NCBI GenBank assembly: GCA_001724265.1
Contig: MEDY01000325.1
Coordinates: forward strand, 1 to 64,000
DNA: 64,000 bases
Source of the DNA: Rhizaria sp. SCN 62-66
Taxonomy: Eukaryota; Rhizaria, unplaced
Direction: 5' to 3'
The translations under genes and the position numbers were made by a program. Under the pieces are notes generated by a model, which was not told where the DNA came from, did not search any database, and worked only from the letters and a program-made list of their open reading frames with translations. This document shows positions 24,501 through 35,077 of this stretch, piece after piece; positions within the stretch are counted from its first letter, which is position 1; every line of letters begins with the position of its first letter.

Positions 24501-27027
24501 GGCCACCGCGGCCTCCTGCGCGACGCCCTCCTGGGCGCGGGCAGCGAGGGCCGCGCGGGCGCGAACGAGAGCCGCGTCCCTGAGGCAGGTGGAAGCAACA
24601 AAAGTACAAGAGAAGATATCGAAGGCATGTGAGAAACTTCGTTCCTAAACGTGAGAAATGAAGAGATATCATCTATGTAACTCCTGTGGTATGTAACAAC
24701 TAGTCATATTCAGTTCGATCTCAGCGGTAAATCTTCATGTGAAGTTTGGTTATAATGTACCTTGCGAAGACCGCCTGTTGGAGCTCCCCCGCGAGCGCCC
24801 GCAGCGCCTCGTGGTTGCCGTCCTTCCGCTGGCCGACCTCGGTGCGCAGCGACGCCGCCAGCAGCCGTTGCGCCTGCTCGCGTGCGGCCCGCCCGTCCTC
24901 TTTGGCGGCAGTGAGCTGGGTGTAGAGCCCGCGCTCGCGGTCGCGGCCCGAGTCGAGGGCCGCACGCGCCTGTGACAGCGCCTGCGCCGTGGCGGCCAGC
25001 TCGTCGGCCACGGCCGCGCGGGACTGGTCCTGCAGCTGCTCCGTTTGGGCGCGGTCCGCCGTCGCCGCAGACAGCTTGCGGTGCAGCAGGTCGCGGTCGA
25101 GCTGAGGAGGAGGGAAAGAGCAAAAACAAAAGCAAGAAAGAATTTGATAAAGTATGAGGATATAGAGGAACGGCATGTTTTTCACGTCGCGTAATTAAAT
25201 GATTATCAGCATCTATATCAGACTGGACAAAAATATACGCGATTTGATCGATACTCAAGAGATATCGTCTGAAATGTCACAATCCTGATCGCTCTTGTTG
25301 CGAGAATAATATATTTTCTCAAGACGTACCTCAACCGCGGCGCGCGCGCGCTCGCTGGCCGTGAGCCTCTGTGCCGCCTCGGCCAGCGCGTTGGTCACGT
25401 TGGCCGTGGCGTGGTACGAGTGCATGTCCACCGTCAGCGGCGACACGAAGCCGGTGGTGATGTTATGACCACTATTTGCATGTGTCCCCCCACGGGTGCC
25501 GCTGGTACCCCCGCGAGTATTACGGCGGAGACCGGGAGTGCTGCTGCGTGCGTAAGGGGGCTTGTGCAAGCCTGCATTGCTCATGCCACCTAAACTGGCA
25601 CTGCCACTGTCGAAATGACCAGTATGGCTCTGTAAGTGTGTGCTGAGAGGCAGGTGGTTGTGGTACAGCGCAAGGTCGTCGTCGTTGCCGTACTAGTGCG
25701 CCGTGTCGCTGCTCTTGCTGTACTTGTAGTCCGTCTCGCCGTTGTCTTTGATGCCGTAGTGGCTGGGGCTCTTGAGCGTGTTGACGTTGAAGTTGATCCC
25801 GTGGTTTTTGAGCAGCGTCGTCAGTGTCGGCACGGCCACGCCAAGCTGCTGCGCCGCGCTGAACTCGTACCCGTAGCCGGAGCCTGTCTCGGGCTCCAAA
25901 GCTAGGCCGCCCCGCTGCAGGGACCGCGAGACGGGCGCAGAACCGGGCCGTCGACGGGTGGAAATACTGTTACTACTGCTAGCGCCGCTGCTGCTGCTGT
26001 TCAGGCCAGTGCTGCGGTCCCAGCCCCGCGTGCCCGCAAGCGTACACGCGGCGTCACGTGTACCAGGTGTGTTGTAGTCACGAGTGCCATCTTCGCCATA
26101 GCTACTATTATGACTGCTGTCGTACCTGTCGTAGCTATTGTGAGCGTGGCCATTGTCGTTGTCATAGTGCACGTACTTGGGTTTCCCGACCGGCCAGCCC
26201 GCGGCCTTGCCCCGACCGCGGCCCCGCACCACCGCCGCGGCGCCCGCGCCCAGCCGTGCGCGCGCTGCCGCGTCCTCGGCCGTCGCGATGGCCGCTGCCG
26301 ATTGCGGGTCCGAGTCGCGCATCGCCCGCTCCAGGTCCGCGGCGGAGGGCAGAAGGTAGCGGTCATTGACGGCGGCGGTGCCGGTGATGTCGTGATCGAG
26401 CCAGTGCCGCCGCTGCCAGCCCGCGTGGAGCCGCTCGGCGTGTGGAACAAGGGCCTGGGAGAGCGCGCGCTGAGACAGGCCGCCCTTGTCCTCGCGGGGC
26501 TGGGCTAAACGGGCGGCCTCTTGTGCGAAGTAGGACAAGTTGCTCCTCGTAACACTACTCGCGGGGTCCGCGTTATGAGCGCCAGAGCCGGTATAGCCAA
26601 CGCCGCCGAGACCGTCGTAACTGCTGTTACTGCTCGCAGGCGGGTGATAGCCCGTGTAGCTGTTGTTAAGGAATATAGCGTTGTTGTGGGTGTGGGGCCG
26701 GGCACTGCCCCAGAGTTCAGGCGCCCCCGACGCGCCGCCGCTGCCGCCATCGCCGGCCACTGGGGAGGCCGCAAACGTCGCGGCATATGCCGACCCGGGC
26801 CCCGCTCCCGCGCTGGCGGCAGCTGCGGAGGGCGCAGACTGCAGCTGAGAGGCGGTCGCGACGTGTTGGTAGTGGGAGGGATCTGTCGCGGCGGCGAGCG
26901 GGCGGAAGGCGTGCAGCGGCGGCGGAGGCACGTCCATGCTCGCGTGACGCGCGCGAGAGCTGAACATTACGGGCGGCACGGGCGGAGGGTCCGTGCCGGC
27001 AGCGGCGCTGATATAGCTGCTGCTCAT
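21567..27027 (-). CDS. Coiled-coil and Asn/Gln/Ser-rich protein with one in-frame TAG
   Basis: Four exons, 25330-27027, 24761-25101, 23142-24579 and 21567-23024 (transcribed in that order), give about 1,644 residues with a TAA stop. Donors are GTACGT, GTACAT and GTAGGT and phases agree. One TAG (25693-25695) interrupts exon 1, with open, similar coding on both sides. Exon 2 and the start of exon 3 encode a long Ala/Glu/Gln/Arg coiled coil (ATADRAQTEQLQDQSRAAV, then ELAATAQALSQARAALDSG). The rest is low complexity: Pro-rich at the N-terminus, a Gly-Arg patch near 26200, Asn/Ser-rich in exon 3, and polyQ in exon 4 near 22600-22690. I recognise no catalytic domain. A structural or scaffold role is possible but not supported beyond the coiled coil. 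Confidence 0.72.
25693..25695 (-). other. In-frame TAG read as sense (context SDTAH-TAG-YGNDDDL)
   Basis: On the minus strand the frame from the ATG at 27027 is open for 444 codons to this TAG. It then stays open for 121 more codons to the GTACGT donor that joins to the coiled-coil exon. If TAG were a stop, the coiled-coil exons would be orphaned. Confidence 0.7.
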
Positions 27028-28168
27028 GTGTTGGGTGAGATCAAGCGGAGCAAAAGTGTGCCTCTGCTTCTGAGGGGTAGAAACGAGACTGCAGGGAGGC
27101 GAGGGTGTACATGCAAGAGATGAAAATTGAATGGCAATGAGATATTCTTGAGACAGTTCAATGAGTGAAAAGACAAATGCATAGACGGAAGTTGTGAGAC
27201 TGTAGCGATGGTCCTGAATCGAGCGCGACTGGTGCCATACTTCCGCTTGTGTCGCCAGATCTCGCCTTCTTCAAGGCATCAGGAGACGTCTTCATTGACA
27301 ACATGAGTTGTACAACTCACAGGGAAACAATATGTATGTCGTTTTTCTTTCATTCTCCTCGATGTTCGTCTCCGTTCCACAGTCGCTGCTGCTTCTAAGG
27401 TAACTGCGCCAGTGGCCCCAGCACCTGCTCTAGATGACCTATGGGCGTGTGAAAGAATGATAATTACCGGTGGGCAGTAGTTGTCTCGAAATTGAGCGAA
27501 ATAAAGACAAATGCGACGACAGATTTTAAGACAACACATAATGTCAGTTCTTATAAGATAAAAATGCAAAGATTGTATGCGTATTTGCACCATCAATCAA
27601 AACAGTTCAGAACTAACTGTACCGACAAACATAGACAGAAAAACTCACAAAATATACAAATCTCACAATGAAAGACACACGAAGACTAGCTAACAAAGTA
27701 AATAACATTACCTTGCACACAGCAGTAGCAATAACAAGAACAGCCAAGAAAGAAAACAAAAACAGCGACAACAATCATCACAGTACGGCTGTTGCGAATA
27801 TTTTGGAGGTGACAGTCTCATCAAATGAATCAGCAAGCAATCAAGCATGCAAGCAAGCAAACAAACAGGCATACATGCAGAGAAAAACAAGTGACAAACA
27901 CCCACAATTTGGTGCAATGCAATACTCAATGATTGCACAAACAAACATAAAGGACTGCACAAACAAAACAAACAAACAAAACAACAACAACAAAAAACAT
28001 GTTGACACCCAAGCCTGTCTACTTACATTAATAATAATACAACAACACAACAAACGTAAGTAAGTCATCACTTCGATGATACAAAATAAACACAAAGAAA
28101 ACAAAGCAAAGCACAGCAAAGCCAAGCAACGCCGCAGTGGAGGCCCTTAGCCGGCCCTTGGCCGGCCT
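27028..28168. other. Intergenic region with tetranucleotide-type repeats
   Basis: About 1.1 kb lies upstream of the coiled-coil gene and downstream of the next minus-strand gene. It is A- and CA-rich on the plus strand, with CAAG/CAAA-type repeats at 27834-27868 and 27951-27995. Small plus-strand open frames here encode only Lys/Asn/Gln-rich sequence of the same repeat origin, and I do not call them genes. The 3' UTR of the gene ending at 28169 should lie here. Confidence 0.4.
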
Positions 28169-29319
28169 TTAGCCGCGCATGGACGACTGCTTGACGCAGC
28201 CCTCAGTGAGGACCTCGAGCGCCTTTTTGTACTCGCCCAGCACCGTCTCCATCTCCTCAGGCTTGACGAAGGACGCGTACGAGTACGACTTCTGCAGCAG
28301 CGCGGCCAGCTTGCGCCGCGAGCGCAGCAGCTCGCCGCCGCGCACGTCGGGCGAGTCGAGCCGCTTCAGGAACGACGGCTTCGGCGTTCCGTGGCCGCCG
28401 ATGATCGCGGCGGGGCCCGGCGCGCCGTTGCTGTTGCCGCCATTGCTGCCGTTGCCGTTCGCAAGCCCGACGAGGCCGGCACCGTTGTCGTAGCTGCCGC
28501 CGCCGGCGTTGAGCGGCTTGGCGACCGAGTGCGAGCTCAGGCCCAGCCCGGAGCGCACGTAGCCGGCGCTGCCGCCCGCCGCGGTGCTGTTGCTGCCGCC
28601 GTTCGTCTCGGACTCGGCGAGACGGAGCAGCAGAGAGTGCGCGTTGCGCTGCGCGGGGGACCCAGGCGGCAGCTCGTGGGGCAGCCGACCCTGGCCAGTC
28701 AGCTGGGGCGCGCCAGAGGCGGCGCCGGCACCGCCCGCGGCGATGGCGGCGGCGGCGGCGGCGCTGCCAGAGGCGTTCGCGGCGGAGGCCGCAGTGGACG
28801 CAGCGGCGGCCGCTGAAGATGAGGCCGAGGAAGAATTGGCTGCGGCGCCGGTGTGGGCGTCGATGAGGTCATTCGCGGGCACCGTCACAGCGGTCGCGGC
28901 AGGGGCGCTCGCGGTCGGGGTGGCGGCGGCGGTGGTGGACCCAGAGGACGCGGCTGCGGCGGCCGCGGCGGACTGCGCGGCGGCCTGCTGCGCGAAGCGC
29001 GACATGGGCGCGCCCGCGGCGGCCGCGGCGGCGGCGTCGCCGGTGGAGGCGGAGGGCGCGGAGGAGCGCGGCGTGCCTAGATTGCGGCCCGTGACGCGCG
29101 GCGACGAGTAGTCCTGGGTCACCGAGGAGCGCGCCAAGATCGGCTGCGAGGCTGGGGGGCCCACCGCGGGCACCGCGGGCGGCACGCTCGGGCCCGATTG
29201 CGGCTGCGACTGAGAGCCCGCTGCTGCTGCGGCGGCGGAGGCGGCAGCGGCGGCCGCGGCGGAGGCGGCGGCAGCCAGACGGTCGGCCTCGAGCTGGGCC
29301 TGCACCTGCTGCTGCAGCA

Positions 29320-29351
<32 letters not shown>

Positions 29352-30614
29352 GCCTGCAGCGCGAGCGCGCTGGGCTGGCTGCGGCTGCTCGCGCCCGCGC
29401 CGCCCACCCCGCCTGCGGCCGAGGGGCCCGCGGCGGCGCCGCTGGCGGGACCGGCGTTGAGCGAGCGGCGCTGGCGGGCCGGCGAGTCGTAGTCCATAGT
29501 GACGCGGCGGGGGGCGTTGGCGGCCTCGGCGGCGGCGGCGAGCGGGCGCGTGAAGCCCGTCACGGGCGAGTGCGCGCCGCGGGCAGAGCCGGAGGAGTTG
29601 GACACCACTGAGAGCTGCTGCTGCAGCGACGGCGGCTGAGAGCCCGCGTTGGCAACAGCAGCCCCGCCAGCAGCAGCGGCAGCGGCAATGATCGCGGCGT
29701 TATTCGCAGCGTTGGCGTTGATGACGTTGACGTTGTTGCTGGACTGCGAGTGGGAGCTGGAGGACGTGTGCGAAGCGGCGGGCGTGCCCGGGGTGACCGT
29801 AGGGAGGTCCGCCGACAGCGAGGCCTCGGGCACCACGCCCACGGTCGCGAGCCGGATCAGCGCGCTGAGCTTCGGCGTCGCCATCGCCACCTGCGCAGCC
29901 TGCACGGCGTTGTTGGCGTTGTTGTTGCCAGTGTTGTTGGTGGAAGAGGAGGACACGGAGTGCGAGCCCGAGGTCGAGGTGGGGGCGCCGGAGACCGAGA
30001 CCACGCCGTCGGGGCCCGTCACGCCCGCGCCCACGCCCGAGCCCGCGGCGGCGGCAGCGGCGGTGGAGGAGGCGGTGGTCTGGCGCGAAGGGGAGAGGAC
30101 GTGCCGCGACATCGCCAGCGTGAGGTCGTCGGGCGCGTTGGCCAGGTAGGAGTTCGTCGCGTCGCCGGCAATGCGCTGATCGATGACGGCGACGGGGTAC
30201 TCAAGGCTGGCGACGAGCGTCTCGAGCGCGCGCTCAAACATGGCGATGACTTCGTCGACTTTGTCCAAGCGCACGTGGGGCACGCTGTCCAGGGCGCTGT
30301 GAGGTCGATGGAGGCACAAACAAAAGGTAAAAACGGCGACAAAATGCAAGAAGGGACCATAGTAGATTTGAATAGAAAGTGAGGTGACGGCGTATGCACG
30401 AGGCATTAGGGATGCTGGTGCTGAAGGAGAGGAAAAGGGCTGGACGAAGGAATGCTGCAGAGGAAATGCACGTGCAAGCGACAAAACATTGCGGAGACAA
30501 GAGATAGTATGATAGCGGATGTGATAAGAATGTTTGGTGTGCGCAGGAAAGAGGGACGTACAGCTGAATGAGGTCGCGGAGCTCACGCTCAGCAGCTTCA
30601 CGAGAGGTCGCCAT
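28169..30614 (-). CDS. Unrecognised Ala/Ser/Gln-rich protein with conserved-looking ends
   Basis: Two exons, 30562-30614 (17 codons plus 2 bases) and 28169-30296, joined across a GTACGT...CACAG intron, give 726 residues with a TAA stop. The tiny first exon was chosen because it supplies an ATG and keeps phase (MATSREAAEREL). Residues 1-95 look helical and folded (DKVDEVIAMFERALETLV). Residues about 650-726 are also ordered (LLRSRRKLAALLQKSYSY, then FVKPEEMETVLGEYKKAL). Between them lie about 550 residues of Ala, Ser, Gly and a polyQ run near 29310-29355. I do not recognise the family. The pattern of two short ordered ends joined by a disordered linker suggests an adaptor, but this is only an impression. 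Confidence 0.65.
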
Positions 30615-31194
30615 GAGAGGCGGTGGTGTCGGTGTTAGGCACGACGAGCCGCGGGGGTTAGAAGGGTCTGGAAGAGGCAGCGAAAGGTTCAAGGGTTAGT
30701 GTGTAGGGCACACAATGTCTGCAACCAGAAAGAGATGCAGTTACATGACACGGACAATGATGGGAGTGAGAAAAGTAAAAGCATGAGCAGCCAGAAGTAA
30801 TTGCAACTGAGTCCTAAGAAGAAGCACGAATGTGCGAGACAGCAGGCCGGGATACAAAAAAGAATCATATGCGACAGCACTACATATACTCAGGTAATCA
30901 TGTAGACCCGCCTGGTACTAACAGCGAAAGTGTGCGCAGCGCCAGAAACGATCGTATCTCGTTCTTCTTGGGCCCTTCTTGATCAGCCAGCAAGCAGCCG
31001 GCTTCGAAATTTGGGTGCGATTTTTTACGAACCGCAGCATCCAGAAGAAGCCTCAAAACCAACTTACAAACGTGTCTTAATCTTCACAGATACTCGTCAT
31101 GACTTGGTTTGGCTGGCATTTCACTGCAGACGCGTGTTTACCCAACGTATATTTTTAATTGTGTATCTGAAACCTACGTTTCTATAGAGCTGTG
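30615..31194. promoter_or_regulatory. Divergent intergenic region
   Basis: About 580 bases separate the start of the Ala/Gln-rich gene (minus) from the phosphotransferase start (plus). Both promoters should be here. I see no clear TATA box or RNA gene. Confidence 0.35.
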
Positions 31195-33074
31195 ATGAGC
31201 GGCCCGTGCGTCTTCTCGACTCTGCAGACGCTCTTCTCGTCGCCCGACTGTCCCACGGGCTACGTCGTCATCGCTGTCGCTTCCTGCCTGTTCTTTGTTC
31301 TCTGGTCATGCTTCTCTGTTCGCGCATCCGCCGGCGCGGCCGCGGATGCCACCCGCGCCGGCGCGCGCGCGCTGGCGGTGGCGAGCGGCCCGATCACCCC
31401 GGCCGGGCTGGCCGTGCTCTCGCAGCACAAGTACAAGAGCTCCGAGTACACCCCCGTCGACCTCTTCATGAACGGCTACTGGCTCTGGGTGTCGTCTCTT
31501 GTTCCCGCGTGGATCGCGCCAAACCTGGTCACTCTTATTGGTACGTCTAGACGCCGTTAGCAACGCATACGCTGACTTGTTGCGGAGTTGAGCCTTTTCG
31601 TCTGAGTATTGACTTGAAATGAAGCTCATCAAATTTATTTTTATCTCAAAGTGTATTAGATGTGTGTCTATATGGTCACGTGTGTACATTTGATATCTTG
31701 TGTTTCTTGTAACGCTAATTTCTGTGATATACCCCTGGTTTCCCATCCTCCTCTCCCGCCGGCTCAGGCCTCGGCTCGATGGCCGCGCCCGCGCTCTACG
31801 GCCTGTCGCTCTCCCCCGTACTCGCTGCCCCGCGCCCTGCGCTGTTTCATGCACTGTGCGTGCTGGGCCTGTTCGGTTACCAGACGCTCGACGCCGTCGA
31901 CGGCAAGCACGCGCGCGCCACCAACTCGTCCTCGCCGCTGGGCCAGCTCTTTGACCATGGCTGCGACGCCATCTCGGTCACATTTGCCACGCTCATCTGC
32001 GCCATGACGCTGCAGCTCTCGCCCGAGGCCTTCCTCGCGATCCTGGCTGCCACCCACGTGCCCTTCTTTGTTGCGCAGTGGAGCGAGCGCCACACGCATG
32101 TGCTGCGCACCTCGGTCGGCCCCATCGGGCTCACCGAGACGCAGCTCTTCGCCATGGCGCTGCCGCTGGCATCCGCCGTGAGCCCCGCGTTCTGGGTCTC
32201 CGCGTTGCCCGTCGCCGTAGCCGAGAAGCTCGCCGCCGTGCTCGTGGCGCTGCCGTTCCCGCTGTATAACTGGTTAGGCTGGGCCTCGGCGGGTGCGATG
32301 GCGCAGGGACTGAGGTTCCACCACGTCGTCCTCGCCCTGTACGCCACCACGGCCGCCGTGGCCACCGTCTCTGTAATCATCGACACTGTGCTCGTGCTCA
32401 AGAAGAAGAACAAGCTGGCCGAGGCCGAGGCTGAGGCTGAGACTGTGGATGTTTCGACTGCTAATGCTGTTGCTGCTGCTGATGCTGCTTGTGCGCCGTG
32501 CTGCCCGATTGTCGCGGCCTTGGCCAAGCCGTGCGATCTGTTGTCTAAGTTCATGTGCTTGTCGTCCTCCTCGTCTTCGTCCAAGTGCTGCTTTGCGTCC
32601 AAGTCTAAGTCCTGCTCTGCGCTCAAGGAGCTCGTCCCCGCCCTCTCATTATGTGCCCTGACGTACCTCTGGACGACTGCGCCGCTGGCCGCCACCGAGG
32701 GCTTCTTCGCGTTTCCTCTGCTCGCGCCGCTGACGCTGGGCACGTACTTCACCAAGCTGTCGTGCGAGATGATCATCGCGGCCATGTCGCGCGACGCCTT
32801 CCCCGCCTGCTCTCTATCGCTGCTCCCTCTCGCGGCTCACATCGCCGCCGTCACGCTCTTCCCGGGCGCCACCGTGGCCCTGGGTGGCACCGTGAGCGGC
32901 GCTGCGGCGGTGCGGGTGACCGTGAGCACGGTGACGCTTGCGGTCGCCGTCGCGGGCGCCGCGGCGACGCTAACGGTTTTCGTGGTGGGCGCGGCGTTGC
33001 AGATCGCGCGCTACCTGGGCATCTACGTGCTCGTGCAGGGCCGGCGCCCCGAGGTCGCGGACAAGAGCGAGTAA
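31195..33074 (+). CDS. CDP-alcohol phosphotransferase (ethanolamine/choline phosphotransferase)
   Basis: Two exons, 31195-31540 and 31768-33074, give 550 residues and a TAA stop, with a GTACGT donor in phase 1. The full family signature D-x2-DG-x2-AR-x8-G-x3-D-x3-D is present at residues 157-182 (DAVDGKHAR, then PLGQLFDHGCD). These Asp residues bind the metal and the CDP-alcohol. Several hydrophobic segments before and after the motif fit the multi-pass ER membrane fold, and the N-terminal YKSSEYTPVDLFMNGYW region is typical of EPT1/CPT1 enzymes of the Kennedy pathway. Family members are about 390-420 residues. The excess here is an N-terminal membrane segment and a Cys/Ser/Lys-rich loop at about residues 345-405. 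Ethanolamine versus choline specificity cannot be read from the sequence. Confidence 0.9.
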
Positions 33075-33904
33075 ACGAACACAACGACAGGGCTTCTCGG
33101 GCTCAGCGTCGACGGAAGAATAATGTATATCGGCTTTGAAAATGCTGAGAAACGAAAGCCCAAGTCTTCGACTGGTGACCAAGTTGTGTGATAAGTGGTC
33201 TATTTCGGAGCAAATTCGAATGTACCACAGATTAAATTATTAAAATGTATGTTTTTGTTTGTATTCCTGCTTGGTATCCGCAGGTTTTGTTTCAAACAGC
33301 AGCCGTGATGGCACTTGTGAGCGCTAAGGTGACAAGTGACCGCAGACCGTGACTGGCTGGGACGAAGCAACCAGAGCCCGCGCTCTCGAGGGCTCTTGCG
33401 CGGAACGCTGCAGGGTATCTTTGGGGCGAGTTATCTAGACCGATGAAACGTAAAATAGCATACATGAATCATATTTTGTTTCTACGCGAATTATTTATTC
33501 ACTGCATCTTTTTATATGAGCTCCACCTTTTGATAAGCTAGACGTATGCGACCATTCCTCACACCTCTTTGACTGCATCTCAACCTCGACTGTTCACCTA
33601 TCATTCGGTCACAATGGTTTGTTCATTTCAACTGAATATGTCATTACCAGGGCTTTACAACTTAGAAACGTCTAATAAGTGTCATATCATTGCCAGGCGT
33701 CTTGGACTCTCTGTTGCAGCCGTCTACGCCGCCCTTTGCGCACCGCGCTTTGGACTAGGACTCCCCAGCGTCCAACAAGTTCACATCTCTCATCTCACAC
33801 TCTCGCAATCGCAGTCGGTCATATCTGCCCGCGCGTCTTGTGTCTCCAGCTTTGCCCAACGCTTTTAACCGCGCGTGTCTTTGCGTGCAGCTCGCCGTGG
33901 CCCG
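33075..33904. promoter_or_regulatory. Intergenic region before the Ulp1-like gene
   Basis: About 830 bases lie after the phosphotransferase stop and before the proposed start at 33905. A pyrimidine-rich tract ending in TGCAG at 33886-33890 lies just upstream of that ATG, so a 5' UTR intron is plausible. I see no separate gene; short open frames here are AT-rich and lack coding character. Confidence 0.35.
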
Positions 33905-34988
33905 ATGTCGCACTCGTACAAGGGCCGCGCCGATCCAGGCAGCAGTCTCAGTCGCAGCAACAGCCTCCCTCGGTCGACGGGTTCGAGCGCCAAACCCGAC
34001 GCGAGCTCGTCCATTGTCGTGAACACGAGCTCTATTGTTCACCCTACCGCTCAGGGGAGTAGCGTAAGTAAGAAAGTTAGCCGCACACCGAGTGCTTCCG
34101 TCTCCGGCAGCAGTGGGAGTTCTCTCCAGTTTGCGTCGCTGATCGCTGACTCTAACGCGGCCGCGGCCAAGCGCCGGCGGCATGCGGAGTCTCACAGCAA
34201 ACGCGACCGCAAGTCCGAGAGCGCGCAGCCCAAGAGCGCAACCACGGCGAAAAGTCCGGGTTCCAGCCGTCCGGGCCTTGAAGCGAGCGGTCACAGCAAG
34301 GCAGCGGCAGCGTCTCTGATGCGCGACCGTCTCTCGAGCAAGGTGAGTTCTCTTAGCGCTTACGCGAGCGCCACGTCCATCTCTGACGCCGGCAAGACTG
34401 GCAGGGGCGCGAAGCCCGCTCCGCCCGACATCACCGCTTCCATCACCGCCTCCGTCGCTGCCGACGCGACTAACGCGTCCAAAGACGCGGCTAAGGCCAA
34501 GACCATCGCAAGCATTATCGGCATCGCCGACAGGGACGCGGCGGCCCAGGCGGCGGTTCGGGCGGCGGACGACGCGAAGATCGACGGACTGGCCGCGTCA
34601 CTGCACGCGGCCTCAGCGGGCCTCATCGACCACGGAGCCGCCGTGCGCGCCGCAGTCGAGGCGTACGAGGCCAGCGAGGCAGACCGACGCCGCTAGCGCC
34701 GCGACGCGCAGGCCAAGAAGGGGCTGAGGTCCGCCGCCGCCGCTACCGCCGCCGCCGCTACCGCCGCCGCCGCCGCCGCTTCTGTTGATGCGAGTGCTGT
34801 TGCTACCGTGGCTGTCACGGCAGCAACCGCAACTTCTGCTGGAGTGTCGAGACTGACACAGCCGCGTTCACAACCGCAGGCGTAGTCACAGTCTAAATTA
34901 CAGTCTAAGTCACAACAGCCACAGGCATAGCACTCGCAGGCATAGCAGTCGCAGCTGCCGCCGCGGCAGGAGCAACAGCGTCAGCAAG

Positions 34989-35077
<89 letters not shown>

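Noticed and set aside
27668-28063. 131-codon plus-strand frame, Lys/Asn/Gln-rich
   Set aside because: Made of CAAG/CAAA-type microsatellite DNA in an AT-rich intergenic region, with no domain and no splice or start context.
33569-33868. 99-codon plus-strand frame upstream of the Ulp1-like gene
   Set aside because: AT-mixed composition and no domain; it lies in the probable 5' UTR or promoter and ends in a pyrimidine tract that looks like a splice acceptor region.
34336-34360. GTGAGT donor-like site at about 34341 in the Ulp1-like gene
   Set aside because: The frame stays open with consistent Ala/Ser-rich coding beyond it, and no paired acceptor removes the downstream TAGs while keeping the protease frame.
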